A program made the position numbers and the translations under genes. The notes under the pieces were generated by a model, which had not been told where the DNA came from, did not search any database, and worked only from the letters and a program-made list of their open reading frames with translations. 5,854 nucleotides of DNA from Succinivibrio sp. (GTDB lineage Bacteria; Pseudomonadota; Gammaproteobacteria; Enterobacterales; Succinivibrionaceae): positions 1 through 5,854 of the forward strand of contig JAGDBH010000136.1 of assembly GCA_017959135.1 (NCBI GenBank), in the 5' to 3' direction. Below are positions 1-5,854 of the stretch, one piece after another. The number at the start of each line of letters is the position of its first letter. The stretch's first letter is position 1.

Positions 1-1
1 G

Positions 2-649
2 ATTGATATCAAGGCAGATCATGAAAAGTATATTAAAACACTGGACTGGGGAGTTAGACTGGTTCTGCTGCTGGGTATTCCTTCCATGTGCGGAATCATT
101 TCCCTGTCAGAGCCTATCCTAAGAGTAATTTTCATGAGAGGAGCCTTTACACCAGAACACGTACACCTTTCATCAGCCTCACTTTTAGCCTCTGTTTCAG
201 GCTTATGTGCAATCATGCTGGTAAGAGTAATTGTTCAGGGATTTGCAGCAATTCAGGATACCAAGACTCCTGTAAAATGCTCGCTGATAGCAATTATCTC
301 AAATATAATCTTCAACCTATGTCTGGTATGGCCTTTAGGATATGTTGGTCTGGCTTTATCCACAGCTCTTGCTGCCTATGTAAATCTGTCACTGCTCCTG
401 TTCTTCCTATATAAGAGAAAGATTTACACAGTATCATCAGGCACAATCCTCTTTATTCTAAAAGCATTATTTGCAGGAATTGCAATGGCCCTGGTAATTC
501 ACTTTACGGTACTGGACTTTAACAGCTGGGTCAGCATGTCTACACTAGAGTCTATCTTCTATCTAACAGGCTACGTAATATTAGGTGGAATAACCTACGT
601 GGCCGTATGTCTTGCTCTTGGCATCAAGCCTAGAATGATCAGAATGTAA
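2..649 (+). CDS. murJ: Lipid II flippase MurJ, C-terminal part (gene starts before the window)
   Basis: MurJ (MviN) is an inner-membrane transporter of the MOP superfamily that moves lipid-linked peptidoglycan precursor (lipid II) from the cytoplasmic to the periplasmic face. The visible 215 residues are open at the left edge. They read as six hydrophobic segments, which fits TM9-TM14 of the 14-helix family. Seen landmarks are LDWGVRLVLLLGIP, the following SEPILRVIFMRGAFT, the charged loop GFAAIQDTKTPVK (E. coli MurJ has GFYSRQDIKTPVK), and WPLGYVGLALS before TM12. The stop codon is at 647-649, and the length beyond KTPVK is normal, so the C-terminus looks complete. The functional arginines of the N-terminal half are outside the window and cannot be checked. 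No stop or frameshift interrupts the frame. Family assignment is secure. Confidence 0.93.
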   Translation: MDIKADHEKYIKTLDWGVRLVLLLGIPSMCGIISLSEPILRVIFMRGAFTPEHVHLSSASLLASVSGLCAIMLVRVIVQGFAAIQDTKTPVKCSLIAIISNIIFNLCLVWPLGYVGLALSTALAAYVNLSLLLFFLYKRKIYTVSSGTILFILKALFAGIAMALVIHFTVLDFNSWVSMSTLESIFYLTGYVILGGITYVAVCLALGIKPRMIRM

Positions 650-657
650 TTCTTTGC

Positions 658-683
658 GGAGGAAGCCTTAGCGGTATTCCTCC
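658..683 (+). terminator. Weak hairpin after murJ, possible terminator
   Basis: GGAGGAA (658-664) pairs perfectly with TTCCTCC (677-683), nine bases after the murJ stop. A few inner pairs are possible across a bulge. There is no clean U-tract after it, only the mixed T-rich stretch ATTCTCAATTTATC, so it may be a weak or Rho-assisted terminator or a 3' stabilising hairpin. Confidence 0.35.
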
Positions 684-784
684 ATTCTCAATTTATCTAT
701 TCTCAAAAAAAAAATCGACTAAAACTTAATTGTTCAAATTTTAATTACTGGTTGATTTAGCTAATTTTTTTATACACATGATAA

Positions 785-815
785 TTTTGTGCAATAAATA
801 ATCTGTTTTGTGCAA
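785..815 (+). repeat. Two exact 10-bp direct repeats, candidate activator site
   Basis: TTTTGTGCAA occurs at 785-794 and again at 806-815. The offset is 21 bp, which puts both copies on the same face of the helix. The second copy abuts or overlaps the expected -35 position of the TATAAT promoter at 837-842. Direct repeats two turns apart next to a poor -35 are the usual geometry for an activator binding as a tandem dimer. The protein that would bind is unknown. Confidence 0.5.
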
Positions 816-842
816 GGACATTTTTTTTCAGATGTCTATAAT
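815..842 (+). promoter_or_regulatory. Candidate sigma-70 promoter for the FlhC-like gene
   Basis: A perfect -10 hexamer TATAAT lies at 837-842. The best -35 is AGGACA at 815-820 (4 of 6 against TTGACA) with a 16-bp spacer. Transcription would begin near 849, leaving a leader of about 100 nt. A strong -10 with a weak -35 and adjacent repeats suggests activator dependence. Confidence 0.5.
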
Positions 843-947
843 AGGCTCATAATAAACTAACAAAAACACAAAATATGTATGTATATTAAAATAATTAAAC
901 TAGTGAATAAGGAGAGTTTTCAGATAGATAAATAATTGGGGATATTT

Positions 948-2072
948 ATGAAAACCTTCAGAGTAGATGCATCTGTTTATTACAGATCTCATTTTAAGAA
1001 TATATACGATTCACCATATAAGACAGAAAAAGACAACCTTTTAAAATTCACCCCTAAAGATGAAGACAGACTGACTACAGCATTCAATCTTCTATGCGGA
1101 TATCTGCCAGATGCACTTGCATCCTACATGCAGTTTGCAGCCAACGTTGATCCAGACATCTTCAACAATATGGCCACTCTCTCCGACGTCAACCTCTTTT
1201 CAAAAGTTAAATTCGAAAAGATTCAGGAGACAAAGCTAAACTGTATTTCCAGACTATCCTCATCTGATTCTGAGGAAATTGTCAATGATCTGCTTAAAGC
1301 ATCTCTTTCTGTTGGAACTCTGACAGAGAATCTTATAAACAGAAAAAACACCAATCTGTTATGTGTAATTGAAAACCTGATGCAGATTAACATCTTTCCA
1401 AGCATTATTGGTCCTGCTGACGATGTGTCCAAAAGAAAGACACTGGCATATATGATGGTAAAACTAGGAAGTACAAAACACCTTATCCATAAGGTTACAG
1501 GTGTTGGTTCTAAAATCATCAAGGATCTGTGTAATATCACAACCTCTGACTACACAAGACCAATCAGAAAATACAAACTCGGTAATGATGAAAACTTTGG
1601 AATCAATCATCTTCTAAGAGTCTGCAACAATAAACAGGCAAGCAATCAGATCATGCTGATGATTTCCCTATATACCATCTGCTGCAGAATTCTACTGAAC
1701 AAGCTGCCTACAGCAAATCACTTTGATCAGGAAGATATCGGCGACAGACTGTCAATTCCACTGGCAGTAGGTGTATACAAAACCTGCTATGACATGAGCA
1801 AAAACTTCAGCAGACTATACCCTGACAAGACGATTAATTCATTCGATTTTGTATTCTTTGACGACTTCTATAATGCCCTGGAAATATACACCAGCAAACA
1901 GGCAGAAGTTGTAGCATGCGAAGACTGCCATACTCCTTATCTGAACCTTTACGCAAAGAAAGGAACCAGAAAGACTGTCCTTGCAGCTAATGACGATGAA
2001 ATATTTTCAGCAAGAAAACTTACCATCTGCCCTAACTGCAAATGCAGATTTGATTACAGTCTCTACGATTAG
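948..2072 (+). CDS. FlhC-like zinc-site regulator with FlhD-like N-terminal region
   Basis: A 374-residue cytoplasmic protein with no signal peptide or membrane segment. Residues 166-196 resemble the FlhC helix-turn-helix: KLGSTKHLIHKVTG then SKIIKDL, against E. coli TLGARLQMLESETQ then GRLIKLY. At the C-terminus, ACEDCHT (Cys324, Cys327) and ICPNCKC (Cys361, Cys364, plus Cys366) make a C-X2-C...C-X2-C site like the four zinc ligands of FlhC. Residues about 45-130 are helical and follow the FlhD hydrophobic pattern (VDPDIFNNMATLS against INEEMATTLAALT), which is weak evidence. FlhD4C2 is the enterobacterial master activator of flagellar genes; canonical FlhC is about 190 residues and FlhD about 116, so this could be one chain carrying both. 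ATG 948 is chosen over the in-frame TTG at 936 because GGGGA (938-942) is correctly spaced for it. The target genes are not visible. The FlhC resemblance is moderate; a flagellar role is inference. Confidence 0.6.
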   Translation: MKTFRVDASVYYRSHFKNIYDSPYKTEKDNLLKFTPKDEDRLTTAFNLLCGYLPDALASYMQFAANVDPDIFNNMATLSDVNLFSKVKFEKIQETKLNCISRLSSSDSEEIVNDLLKASLSVGTLTENLINRKNTNLLCVIENLMQINIFPSIIGPADDVSKRKTLAYMMVKLGSTKHLIHKVTGVGSKIIKDLCNITTSDYTRPIRKYKLGNDENFGINHLLRVCNNKQASNQIMLMISLYTICCRILLNKLPTANHFDQEDIGDRLSIPLAVGVYKTCYDMSKNFSRLYPDKTINSFDFVFFDDFYNALEIYTSKQAEVVACEDCHTPYLNLYAKKGTRKTVLAANDDEIFSARKLTICPNCKCRFDYSLYD

Positions 2073-2085
2073 ACTCCTAGAGAAA

Positions 2086-2117
2086 AAAATATGGACTGAG
2101 CTTGCAGTCCATATTTT
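2086..2117. terminator. Bidirectional intrinsic terminator between convergent genes
   Basis: A perfect 13-bp stem, AAAATATGGACTG (2086-2098) with CAGTCCATATTTT (2105-2117), around the 6-nt loop AGCTTG. Read leftward, it is followed by seven T residues (complement of 2083-2089), a strong signal for the membrane-protein gene. Read rightward, the ATATTTT of the right arm serves as a shorter U-tract for the FlhC-like gene, whose stop is 13 bases upstream. Confidence 0.85.
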
Positions 2118-2139
2118 AAGAATGATTCAGATCGTAGTA

Positions 2140-2682
2140 TTAGTGAGCGTGACCATGACCTGACATATTATGCTCACTCATGACTGAGGTTGAAACAGCA
2201 TTCTGTTCTGTAAGCATTCTATAGTCAGAATCCAGTCTTGGATCGGCCATGCCTGCAATCATAGCAACATGAGAAATCACCAGGAAACCAGCAAGAAGAC
2301 CAACACGAATACCGCCCTGCAGTCTGCGTCCTAAGAATTCGCCAAAGAAATTAAAGGAAACAACACCTAAGGCAATCATGATAATTCCACCTAGGACATA
2401 GAAGCCAACAGCAATTTTATCAATCAGACCATACCAGCCTGAATTCTCAGATAGAGGGATAATAACCTCTCTGAAAATATACAGGTCAATCAGAAGAAAT
2501 ACTACTGCGCCAAGAATACATGAGACCTTATTTATAAGGCTTACAGTCTTTGAGGTTTCTTTTGAAAACAGAATAACCAGTTCAGTAATAGCAGCTGTTT
2601 CAGCTAAAACAACAGGTAATGCCATAAAGATTAGAAGGTTGGAGGTTGTAGTTAACAGCTCCATGTAATGTGTCATATACAT
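2140..2682 (-). CDS. Four-helix inner-membrane protein with His-rich C-terminal tail, unknown function
   Basis: A 180-residue membrane protein with hydrophobic segments at roughly 14-38, 49-74, 86-109 and 126-146, and a soluble tail from about 147 ending SGHGHAH. The N-terminal part MTHYMELLTTTSNLLIFMAL, the acidic LAETAAITE inside the first helix, and SHVAMIAGMADPRL at the last helix look like conserved family signatures. From memory these resemble a small uncharacterised proteobacterial family (possibly DUF6803), which I cannot verify. His171, His176, His178 and His180 could bind a transition metal. It follows the Cys/His-rich exported protein gene on the same strand after 57 bp with no terminator between, so the two are probably co-transcribed. 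The first ATG is preferred over the ATG two codons later because AAGGA lies 10 nt upstream of it. A metal-related role is inference only. Confidence 0.75.
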   Translation of the reverse strand: MYMTHYMELLTTTSNLLIFMALPVVLAETAAITELVILFSKETSKTVSLINKVSCILGAVVFLLIDLYIFREVIIPLSENSGWYGLIDKIAVGFYVLGGIIMIALGVVSFNFFGEFLGRRLQGGIRVGLLAGFLVISHVAMIAGMADPRLDSDYRMLTEQNAVSTSVMSEHNMSGHGHAH

Positions 2683-2739
2683 AGATATAAAATCCTTGAA
2701 AATAGTCGATTAAATAATAATTAAAAAGTTAAAAAATAG

Positions 2740-3078
2740 TTAAGCGACCAGATCACAAGGAGGTCTTTGCAGAGTGTAAGACACAAAGGATTTATAGTTA
2801 TCAGACTGAAGAAACAGTTCTTCAGATACACGATAGGAAGGCTGAACAATAGTAAGAGCATTTGTAACTGACAGACAGCAGGTCATACCAGATACGGAAC
2901 AGCATGAACCGATACTCTGCTCCAGAGATGAAACTCTTACAACCTTATGGGAATGAAAATCATGTGACTTTTGTACTACTGTTGTTACGGTAGTATTGGA
3001 TGCATGCTCACAGCTGTAGGCTCTAACGCTAAAGCCAAGCAGAAATAAAGCTAAAAGAGCAAGACTCAAAAATCTCAT
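2740..3078 (-). CDS. Small exported Cys/His-rich protein, possibly metal-related
   Basis: A 112-residue protein with a clear signal peptide: MR, a hydrophobic core LSLALLALFLLGF, then SVRA before YSCEH, giving a likely cleavage near residue 20. No lipobox is seen, so it is probably soluble periplasmic. The mature part has Cys23, His25, a His cluster HDFHSH (39-44), two Cys pairs in SCCSVSGMTCC (59-60 and 67-68), and a late Cys108 in RPPCD. This layout (signal peptide, early Cys-His, His cluster, paired Cys, Pro-rich C-terminus) recalls small periplasmic proteins found beside heavy-metal efflux genes, but no efflux pump is present here. Cys residues could bind metal or form disulfides. The ribosome site is weak (CGGG about 6 nt upstream). 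It is the first gene of a likely two-gene unit with the four-helix membrane protein and is transcribed divergently from uspE. No family is recognised with confidence. Confidence 0.72.
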   Translation of the reverse strand: MRFLSLALLALFLLGFSVRAYSCEHASNTTVTTVVQKSHDFHSHKVVRVSSLEQSIGSCCSVSGMTCCLSVTNALTIVQPSYRVSEELFLQSDNYKSFVSYTLQRPPCDLVA

Positions 3079-3350
3079 AATAACCCGAAAAAAAATAAAA
3101 CTCGTAAAATTTTACAACAAAATAATCTTAAAAACTATCTGTTGAGAAAAAATTGCATTCTAAATTACTATCGAGATTTGTGATTACTCCGTTTTTTCTT
3201 GTCAGATTCCTTTTAAATATCGTAACCTTTTGAAATTTTAATAAAAATTTTGTTTGTCTTCGCACAATTATCAATAGGAGCGAATGATTTTGATTGCCTT
3301 TTACTTTATAGTTAAAAGTATGTAAACACTATAAAAATAAGGGGTTGTCT
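3079..3350. promoter_or_regulatory. Divergent intergenic region between the Cys/His-rich gene and uspE
   Basis: A 272-bp AT-rich region that must carry promoters in both directions. For uspE the best rightward pair is TTGATT (3290-3295) and TAAAAG (3313-3318) with a 17-bp spacer, 4 of 6 matches each, so it is weak. For the leftward unit, TAAAAT within the palindrome GTAAAATTTTAC (3104-3115) could be a -10, but no good -35 precedes it. No convincing FNR, Fur or CRP site was found. Confidence 0.4.
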
Positions 3351-4295
3351 ATGAGAAAATATACAAACATCTTAGTTGTTGCTGAACCTAAAAAAGATGT
3401 TCAAATAGCACTGAAAAGAGCTATAGATATAGCAAAATTCAATCCAAAGACAACTATCACCTATCTTAGAGTTGTATATGACTTCGCATACGATCTGCTC
3501 ATTCTGAACAAGGTTAAAGAAAAGCCAATTCACGCAGATATAGAACAGACTCATATCGATCATTTGAATCAGATTATTGAAGAATACCGCGAACAGTCAA
3601 ATTCCGAAGCAACAATTGTTCCTAAGGTTGTCGAAAACAGAGATGTCGGTGAAGCTGTTATAGATGAGATGAGAGCCGGTGACTATGATCTGATCATCAA
3701 TGCTGCCAACAGTCACGGTTTACTGGATTCCATTATTTTCACACCTATTGACTGGTTTATTCTTCGTCATGCTGAAGTTCCGGTTATCATTGCCAAGAAC
3801 AACGACTGGCAGCAGCCAGGAGGAAACATTGCGGTATGCGTTGATTTCACTCTGAATGAACATCTTCAGAGCAATGTGGCAATGCTTCGTGAAGCTCAGG
3901 TTCTTTCCAAGATTACAGGCGGCAGAATACATCTTATTAACTCCGCCCCTGTTTATATGCCTACAGTTATGCTTGAGGTTCCTCACTATTCTCCTGATCT
4001 TTATGAACAGGGAGTATTGGAAGAACATAGAAACAGAATGTATGAATTTGCAGACAAGCATCATATAGACAGACAGTACTGTCATATCGAGGAAGGTATG
4101 CCTGATGATGTTATTCCTGAAATCTGCGAAAAAATCAATGCAAAGGCAGTTCTAATCGGCTCAGCCGGACGTTCTGGTCTTGCAGCGGCTCTTATCGGAA
4201 ATACCTGTGAAGAGATTGTTGATGACATTGATGCAGATCTGTTTGTACTGAACCGCAAGACCATTAAAAAGGAAAAAGAGAAAAATAAAGACTAA
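3351..4295 (+). CDS. uspE: Universal stress protein UspE, tandem Usp domains
   Basis: A 314-residue cytoplasmic protein with two Usp (alpha/beta, ATP-binding-like) domains, about residues 3-150 and 157-301, close in length to E. coli UspE (316). Landmarks shared with E. coli UspE include YTNILVV at the start, VYDFAYD (IYDFSYE), IIFTPIDWFILR (VIFTPTDWHLLR), and the C-terminal nucleotide-binding motif G270-SAG-RSGLAAALI-GNT (G-2X-G-9X-G-N-T; E. coli GTVGRTGISAAFLGNT). The first domain lacks a good copy of this motif, as is usual for UspE. E. coli UspE supports stress survival, motility and cell aggregation; the molecular mechanism is unclear. ATG 3351 is chosen because AAGGGG (3339-3344) lies 6 nt upstream; the in-frame TTG at 3345 abuts the ribosome site and is unlikely. 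The Lys-rich tail KTIKKEKEKNKD replaces the acidic tail of the E. coli protein. The gene is monocistronic, ending in an intrinsic terminator. Confidence 0.92.
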   Translation: MRKYTNILVVAEPKKDVQIALKRAIDIAKFNPKTTITYLRVVYDFAYDLLILNKVKEKPIHADIEQTHIDHLNQIIEEYREQSNSEATIVPKVVENRDVGEAVIDEMRAGDYDLIINAANSHGLLDSIIFTPIDWFILRHAEVPVIIAKNNDWQQPGGNIAVCVDFTLNEHLQSNVAMLREAQVLSKITGGRIHLINSAPVYMPTVMLEVPHYSPDLYEQGVLEEHRNRMYEFADKHHIDRQYCHIEEGMPDDVIPEICEKINAKAVLIGSAGRSGLAAALIGNTCEEIVDDIDADLFVLNRKTIKKEKEKNKD

Positions 4296-4331
4296 CCAAC
4301 TCTTTTCTATCAAAGAATTATTATTTTCTTT

Positions 4332-4361
4332 CAGCCTTACCACAAGTAAGGCTGTTTTTTT
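4332..4361 (+). terminator. Intrinsic terminator of uspE
   Basis: A perfect 9-bp stem, CAGCCTTAC (4332-4340) with GTAAGGCTG (4346-4354), around the 5-nt loop CACAA, followed by seven T residues (4355-4361). It lies 36 nt after the uspE stop. Read on the other strand the hairpin lacks a U-tract (AAAGAAAATAAT follows), so it is mainly a rightward terminator. Confidence 0.92.
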
Positions 4362-4374
4362 CTACCTAAAACGG

Positions 4375-5766
4375 TTAAAGCAGACTGCTTATAGTTTCAA
4401 ATACCTTTGAGAGCTTTCTGGTATCAAGACAGGAATAGTTGATAACAAAGTTATGAGGCACAGCAGTATCTGTCATATAGTAGTCAGATAAAGGAGAGAT
4501 TTTTATCTTTCTATCAAGCAGCTCATTCTTTATTTTCTCATCATCAATATCTGTCTTAAGTTTCATCAGAAAATGAAGACCAGATTCATTTTCAATCAGC
4601 TCTACTCTATCGTTAAGAGAACTCTTATACAGAAGTTCAATCACTTCTCTGCGTCTTCGCAGATAGTAGAGGCGCATTCTGTTGATATGCTTTTCAAAAT
4701 AGCCTCTGCTGATAAACAGAGAAAGAGTGTACTGTTCAAAGTTCGAAACCGTACAGGAGTAGAACGATAATTCACGGTAGAAACGATTGGCAAGCTCAAT
4801 CGGCAGAACCATATAACTGATACGGATAGTAGGAGTCAGAGTCTTGGAAAAGGTATTCATGTAAATCACCTTTTCACAGCCATCAATACTGAAGAGTGTA
4901 GGATGAATCTGACCGCTTAAACGAAATTCACTGTCATAATCATCCTCAATAATATATCTGTCTGAGGTTTCATTGGCCCAGCCTAAAATCTCATAACGGC
5001 GATCTGCTGGCATAGTGATTCCGGTTGGGAAATGATGATTAGGACTTATATGAACAATCTGAGCCTTTACTCTGTTGAGTTCCTCAACTGTTACTCCTTT
5101 TCTGTCTATGTTTGCATATACACAGTCTGCTCCATACTGAGAATAGATCGATTTCAGTTTTTTATAGCCAGGATTCTCAATGCAGTAATTACGGTTCGTA
5201 CCTAAAAGCTGAATCAGAAGACCGTACAGATACTCAGTTCCCGCACCAACAATAATCTGATTGGGATCGATGAGCATTCCACGAAAAGCCTTAAGATGCT
5301 CTGCTATTGCCTCTCTTAATTCGTGAATACCGCCAGTTGGAGATGGAGTTAGGACTTCCCTGCTCTTTTGAGACATCACCTCTCTGGAAAGCTTGGACCA
5401 TACAGAAAATGGAAAATTCTCAGGCTTGATATCATTGCTTGAAAGATTGATTTCACAGGCTTTTGCTACAGGAGGAAGTTTTATATCCAGAGAAATTCTG
5501 GTATCGGCGTGCAGTTTTCTAATGCCGCTCAGATTTGCAACGTAATAGCCTTTCTTACTTACAGAGTAAATATAGCCTTCACTCTGCAACTGGTTATATG
5601 CATTTTGAACTGTAATGGTACTGATCCCGTTGTTTCTTGCAAATGTTCTTTTTGAGGGAAGTTTCTCATCAGTCTTTAAAACACCGTTTGTAATGTCATT
5701 CTTAAGGTACTCATATATCTGTTCATACATTGGAACAGTATTGTTCTCAAATACATAGGTTAGCAT
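4375..5766 (-). CDS. MocR-family regulator (GntR winged helix plus aminotransferase-like PLP domain)
   Basis: A 463-residue transcription factor of the MocR/GabR/PdxR subfamily, normal in length. Residues 12-77 form the GntR winged helix-turn-helix: QIYEYLKNDI, then LPSKRTFARNNGISTITVQN, then LQSEGYIY and the wing KKGYYV. After a short linker, residues about 105-463 form a fold-type I aminotransferase domain: PTGGIHELREAIAEHL (143-158), VGAGTEYL (173-180), SPNHHFPTGITMP (241-253), the cofactor-contacting EDDYDSEFR (274-282, with Asp275 and Tyr277 placed like GabR Asp279 and Tyr281) and the Schiff-base lysine Lys308 in NTFSKTLTP. The PLP site is therefore intact and the protein should sense PLP or a PLP-bound amine. 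Relatives control pdxST, gabTD or other B6 and amino-acid genes, often from a divergent promoter; the actual target is not visible here. GAGGTG lies 4 nt before the chosen ATG. It converges with uspE. Family certain, specific role unknown. Confidence 0.92.
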   Translation of the reverse strand: MLTYVFENNTVPMYEQIYEYLKNDITNGVLKTDEKLPSKRTFARNNGISTITVQNAYNQLQSEGYIYSVSKKGYYVANLSGIRKLHADTRISLDIKLPPVAKACEINLSSNDIKPENFPFSVWSKLSREVMSQKSREVLTPSPTGGIHELREAIAEHLKAFRGMLIDPNQIIVGAGTEYLYGLLIQLLGTNRNYCIENPGYKKLKSIYSQYGADCVYANIDRKGVTVEELNRVKAQIVHISPNHHFPTGITMPADRRYEILGWANETSDRYIIEDDYDSEFRLSGQIHPTLFSIDGCEKVIYMNTFSKTLTPTIRISYMVLPIELANRFYRELSFYSCTVSNFEQYTLSLFISRGYFEKHINRMRLYYLRRRREVIELLYKSSLNDRVELIENESGLHFLMKLKTDIDDEKIKNELLDRKIKISPLSDYYMTDTAVPHNFVINYSCLDTRKLSKVFETISSLL

Positions 5767-5854
5767 AAATCACCTCAAATCTGACATCTAAAACATTATC
5801 ATTCTGGAGATTTATATAATACCAGATAACTATATAATTTCTGATAAAGAAAAA
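5767..5854 (-). promoter_or_regulatory. Upstream region of the mocR-type gene (cut by window edge)
   Basis: It contains the ribosome site GAGGTG (5771-5776 complement) and, leftward, a possible -10 TATTAT (complement of 5816-5821) within the tandem repeats, without a recognisable -35. Two rightward TATAAT hexamers (5815-5820 and 5833-5838) also arise from the repeats, which leaves room for a divergent promoter, but neither has a matching -35. The direction of real promoters cannot be settled from this stretch. Confidence 0.4.
5795..5848. repeat. Tandem 18-bp direct repeats, candidate MocR operator
   Basis: Read on the mocR strand, TTTATCAGAAATTATATA (5848-5831) is followed directly by GTTATCTGGTATTATATA (5830-5813), 14 of 18 identical. 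A third, degenerate unit (5812-5795) matches each at 9 of 18, near what AT-rich sequence gives by chance. MocR-family proteins commonly bind direct repeats next to their own gene, and GabR sites contain ATACCA, which also occurs here at 5819-5824. The location, 46-82 bp before the mocR start for the two good units, suits autoregulation or control of a divergent gene. Confidence 0.45.

Larger units (their letters stand above)
650..947 (+). promoter_or_regulatory. AT-rich regulatory region upstream of the FlhC-like gene
   Basis: About 300 bases without a gene. From left to right it holds the murJ hairpin, an A10 run (705-714), a T7 run (765-771), two exact TTTTGTGCAA repeats (785-794, 806-815), a T8 run (821-828), a TATAAT box (837-842), an AT-rich leader of about 100 nt, and an SD-like AAGGAGAG (909-916) with no usable start behind it. 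The A/T runs suggest curved DNA. I see no RNA gene and no convincing small ORF. The arrangement suggests that the downstream gene has its own regulated promoter rather than relying on read-through from murJ. Confidence 0.6.

Noticed and set aside
746..771. Second terminator or small RNA end (AATTA...TAATT then T7)
   Set aside because: The stem is only 5 AT pairs with a large loop, too weak to support an intrinsic terminator.
903..935. Ten-codon GTG...TAA reading frame just before the FlhC-like gene
   Set aside because: It has no ribosome site upstream, and the SD-like AAGGAGAG lies inside it; nothing supports a leader peptide.
936..947. TTG start for the FlhC-like protein (adds four residues)
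   Set aside because: The ribosome-site GGGGA overlaps this TTG codon region, and ATG 948 is correctly spaced from it.
1223..1540. 105-residue reading frame opposite the FlhC-like gene
   Set aside because: It is antisense to a well-supported gene, with no ribosome site or recognisable family; a shadow frame.
3104..3115. Perfect 12-bp palindrome GTAAAATTTTAC as an operator
   Set aside because: About one palindrome of this size is expected by chance in a window this long, and AT-richness raises that; kept only as a remark in the intergenic entry.
3256..3298. FNR, Fur or CRP site upstream of uspE
   Set aside because: Half-sites such as ATCAA, TTGAT and GATAAT are present, but none has a partner half-site at the required spacing.
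3720..4085. 121-residue reading frame opposite uspE
   Set aside because: It is antisense to a conserved UspE coding region and has no domain features; a shadow frame.
1..5854. CRISPR array, tRNA, rRNA, insertion sequence or prophage boundary
   Set aside because: No regularly spaced repeats, cloverleaf, transposase-like frame or terminal inverted repeats were seen; base composition and codon use look even across the window.

Overview
The window looks like chromosome of an AT-rich gammaproteobacterium. The best clues are a two-domain UspE-type stress protein whose landmarks follow E. coli UspE closely, a MurJ C-terminus that keeps the enterobacterial KTPVK region, and a protein resembling the flagellar regulators FlhD and FlhC. 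An AT-rich relative of the Succinivibrionaceae/Aeromonadales would fit, but that is inference; no rRNA or other taxonomic marker is present.

Layout from left to right. (1) Positions 2-649, + strand: the last six membrane segments of the lipid II flippase MurJ; the gene begins outside the window. (2) Positions 650-947: an AT-rich regulatory region with a weak hairpin, A/T tracts, two exact copies of a 10-bp repeat 21 bp apart, and a TATAAT box. (3) Positions 948-2072, + strand: a 374-residue protein with a FlhC-like helix-turn-helix and C-terminal four-cysteine zinc site, preceded by about 130 residues with an FlhD-like pattern. It may be a single-chain FlhD-FlhC relative. (4) A 13-bp-stem bidirectional terminator at 2086-2117 separates it from a convergent two-gene unit on the - strand. 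This encodes a small exported Cys/His-rich protein (2740-3078) and a four-helix membrane protein with a His-rich tail (2140-2682), probably linked to metals. (5) A 272-bp divergent intergenic region leads to uspE (3351-4295, + strand), which ends in a clear intrinsic terminator. (6) Positions 4375-5766, - strand: a MocR/GabR-type regulator, made of a GntR winged helix fused to a fold-type I aminotransferase-like domain with its PLP lysine intact. Tandem 18-bp repeats lie between its start and the window edge and are good candidates for its operator.

The genes do not form one pathway. They are four independent transcription units: cell-wall export, a possible motility-type regulator, a putative metal-handling pair and uspE, plus a vitamin B6-responsive or aminotransferase-like regulator whose target probably lies beyond the right edge. 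The items most worth following up are the FlhD/FlhC-like protein with its activator-type promoter, and the uncharacterised Cys/His-rich pair.
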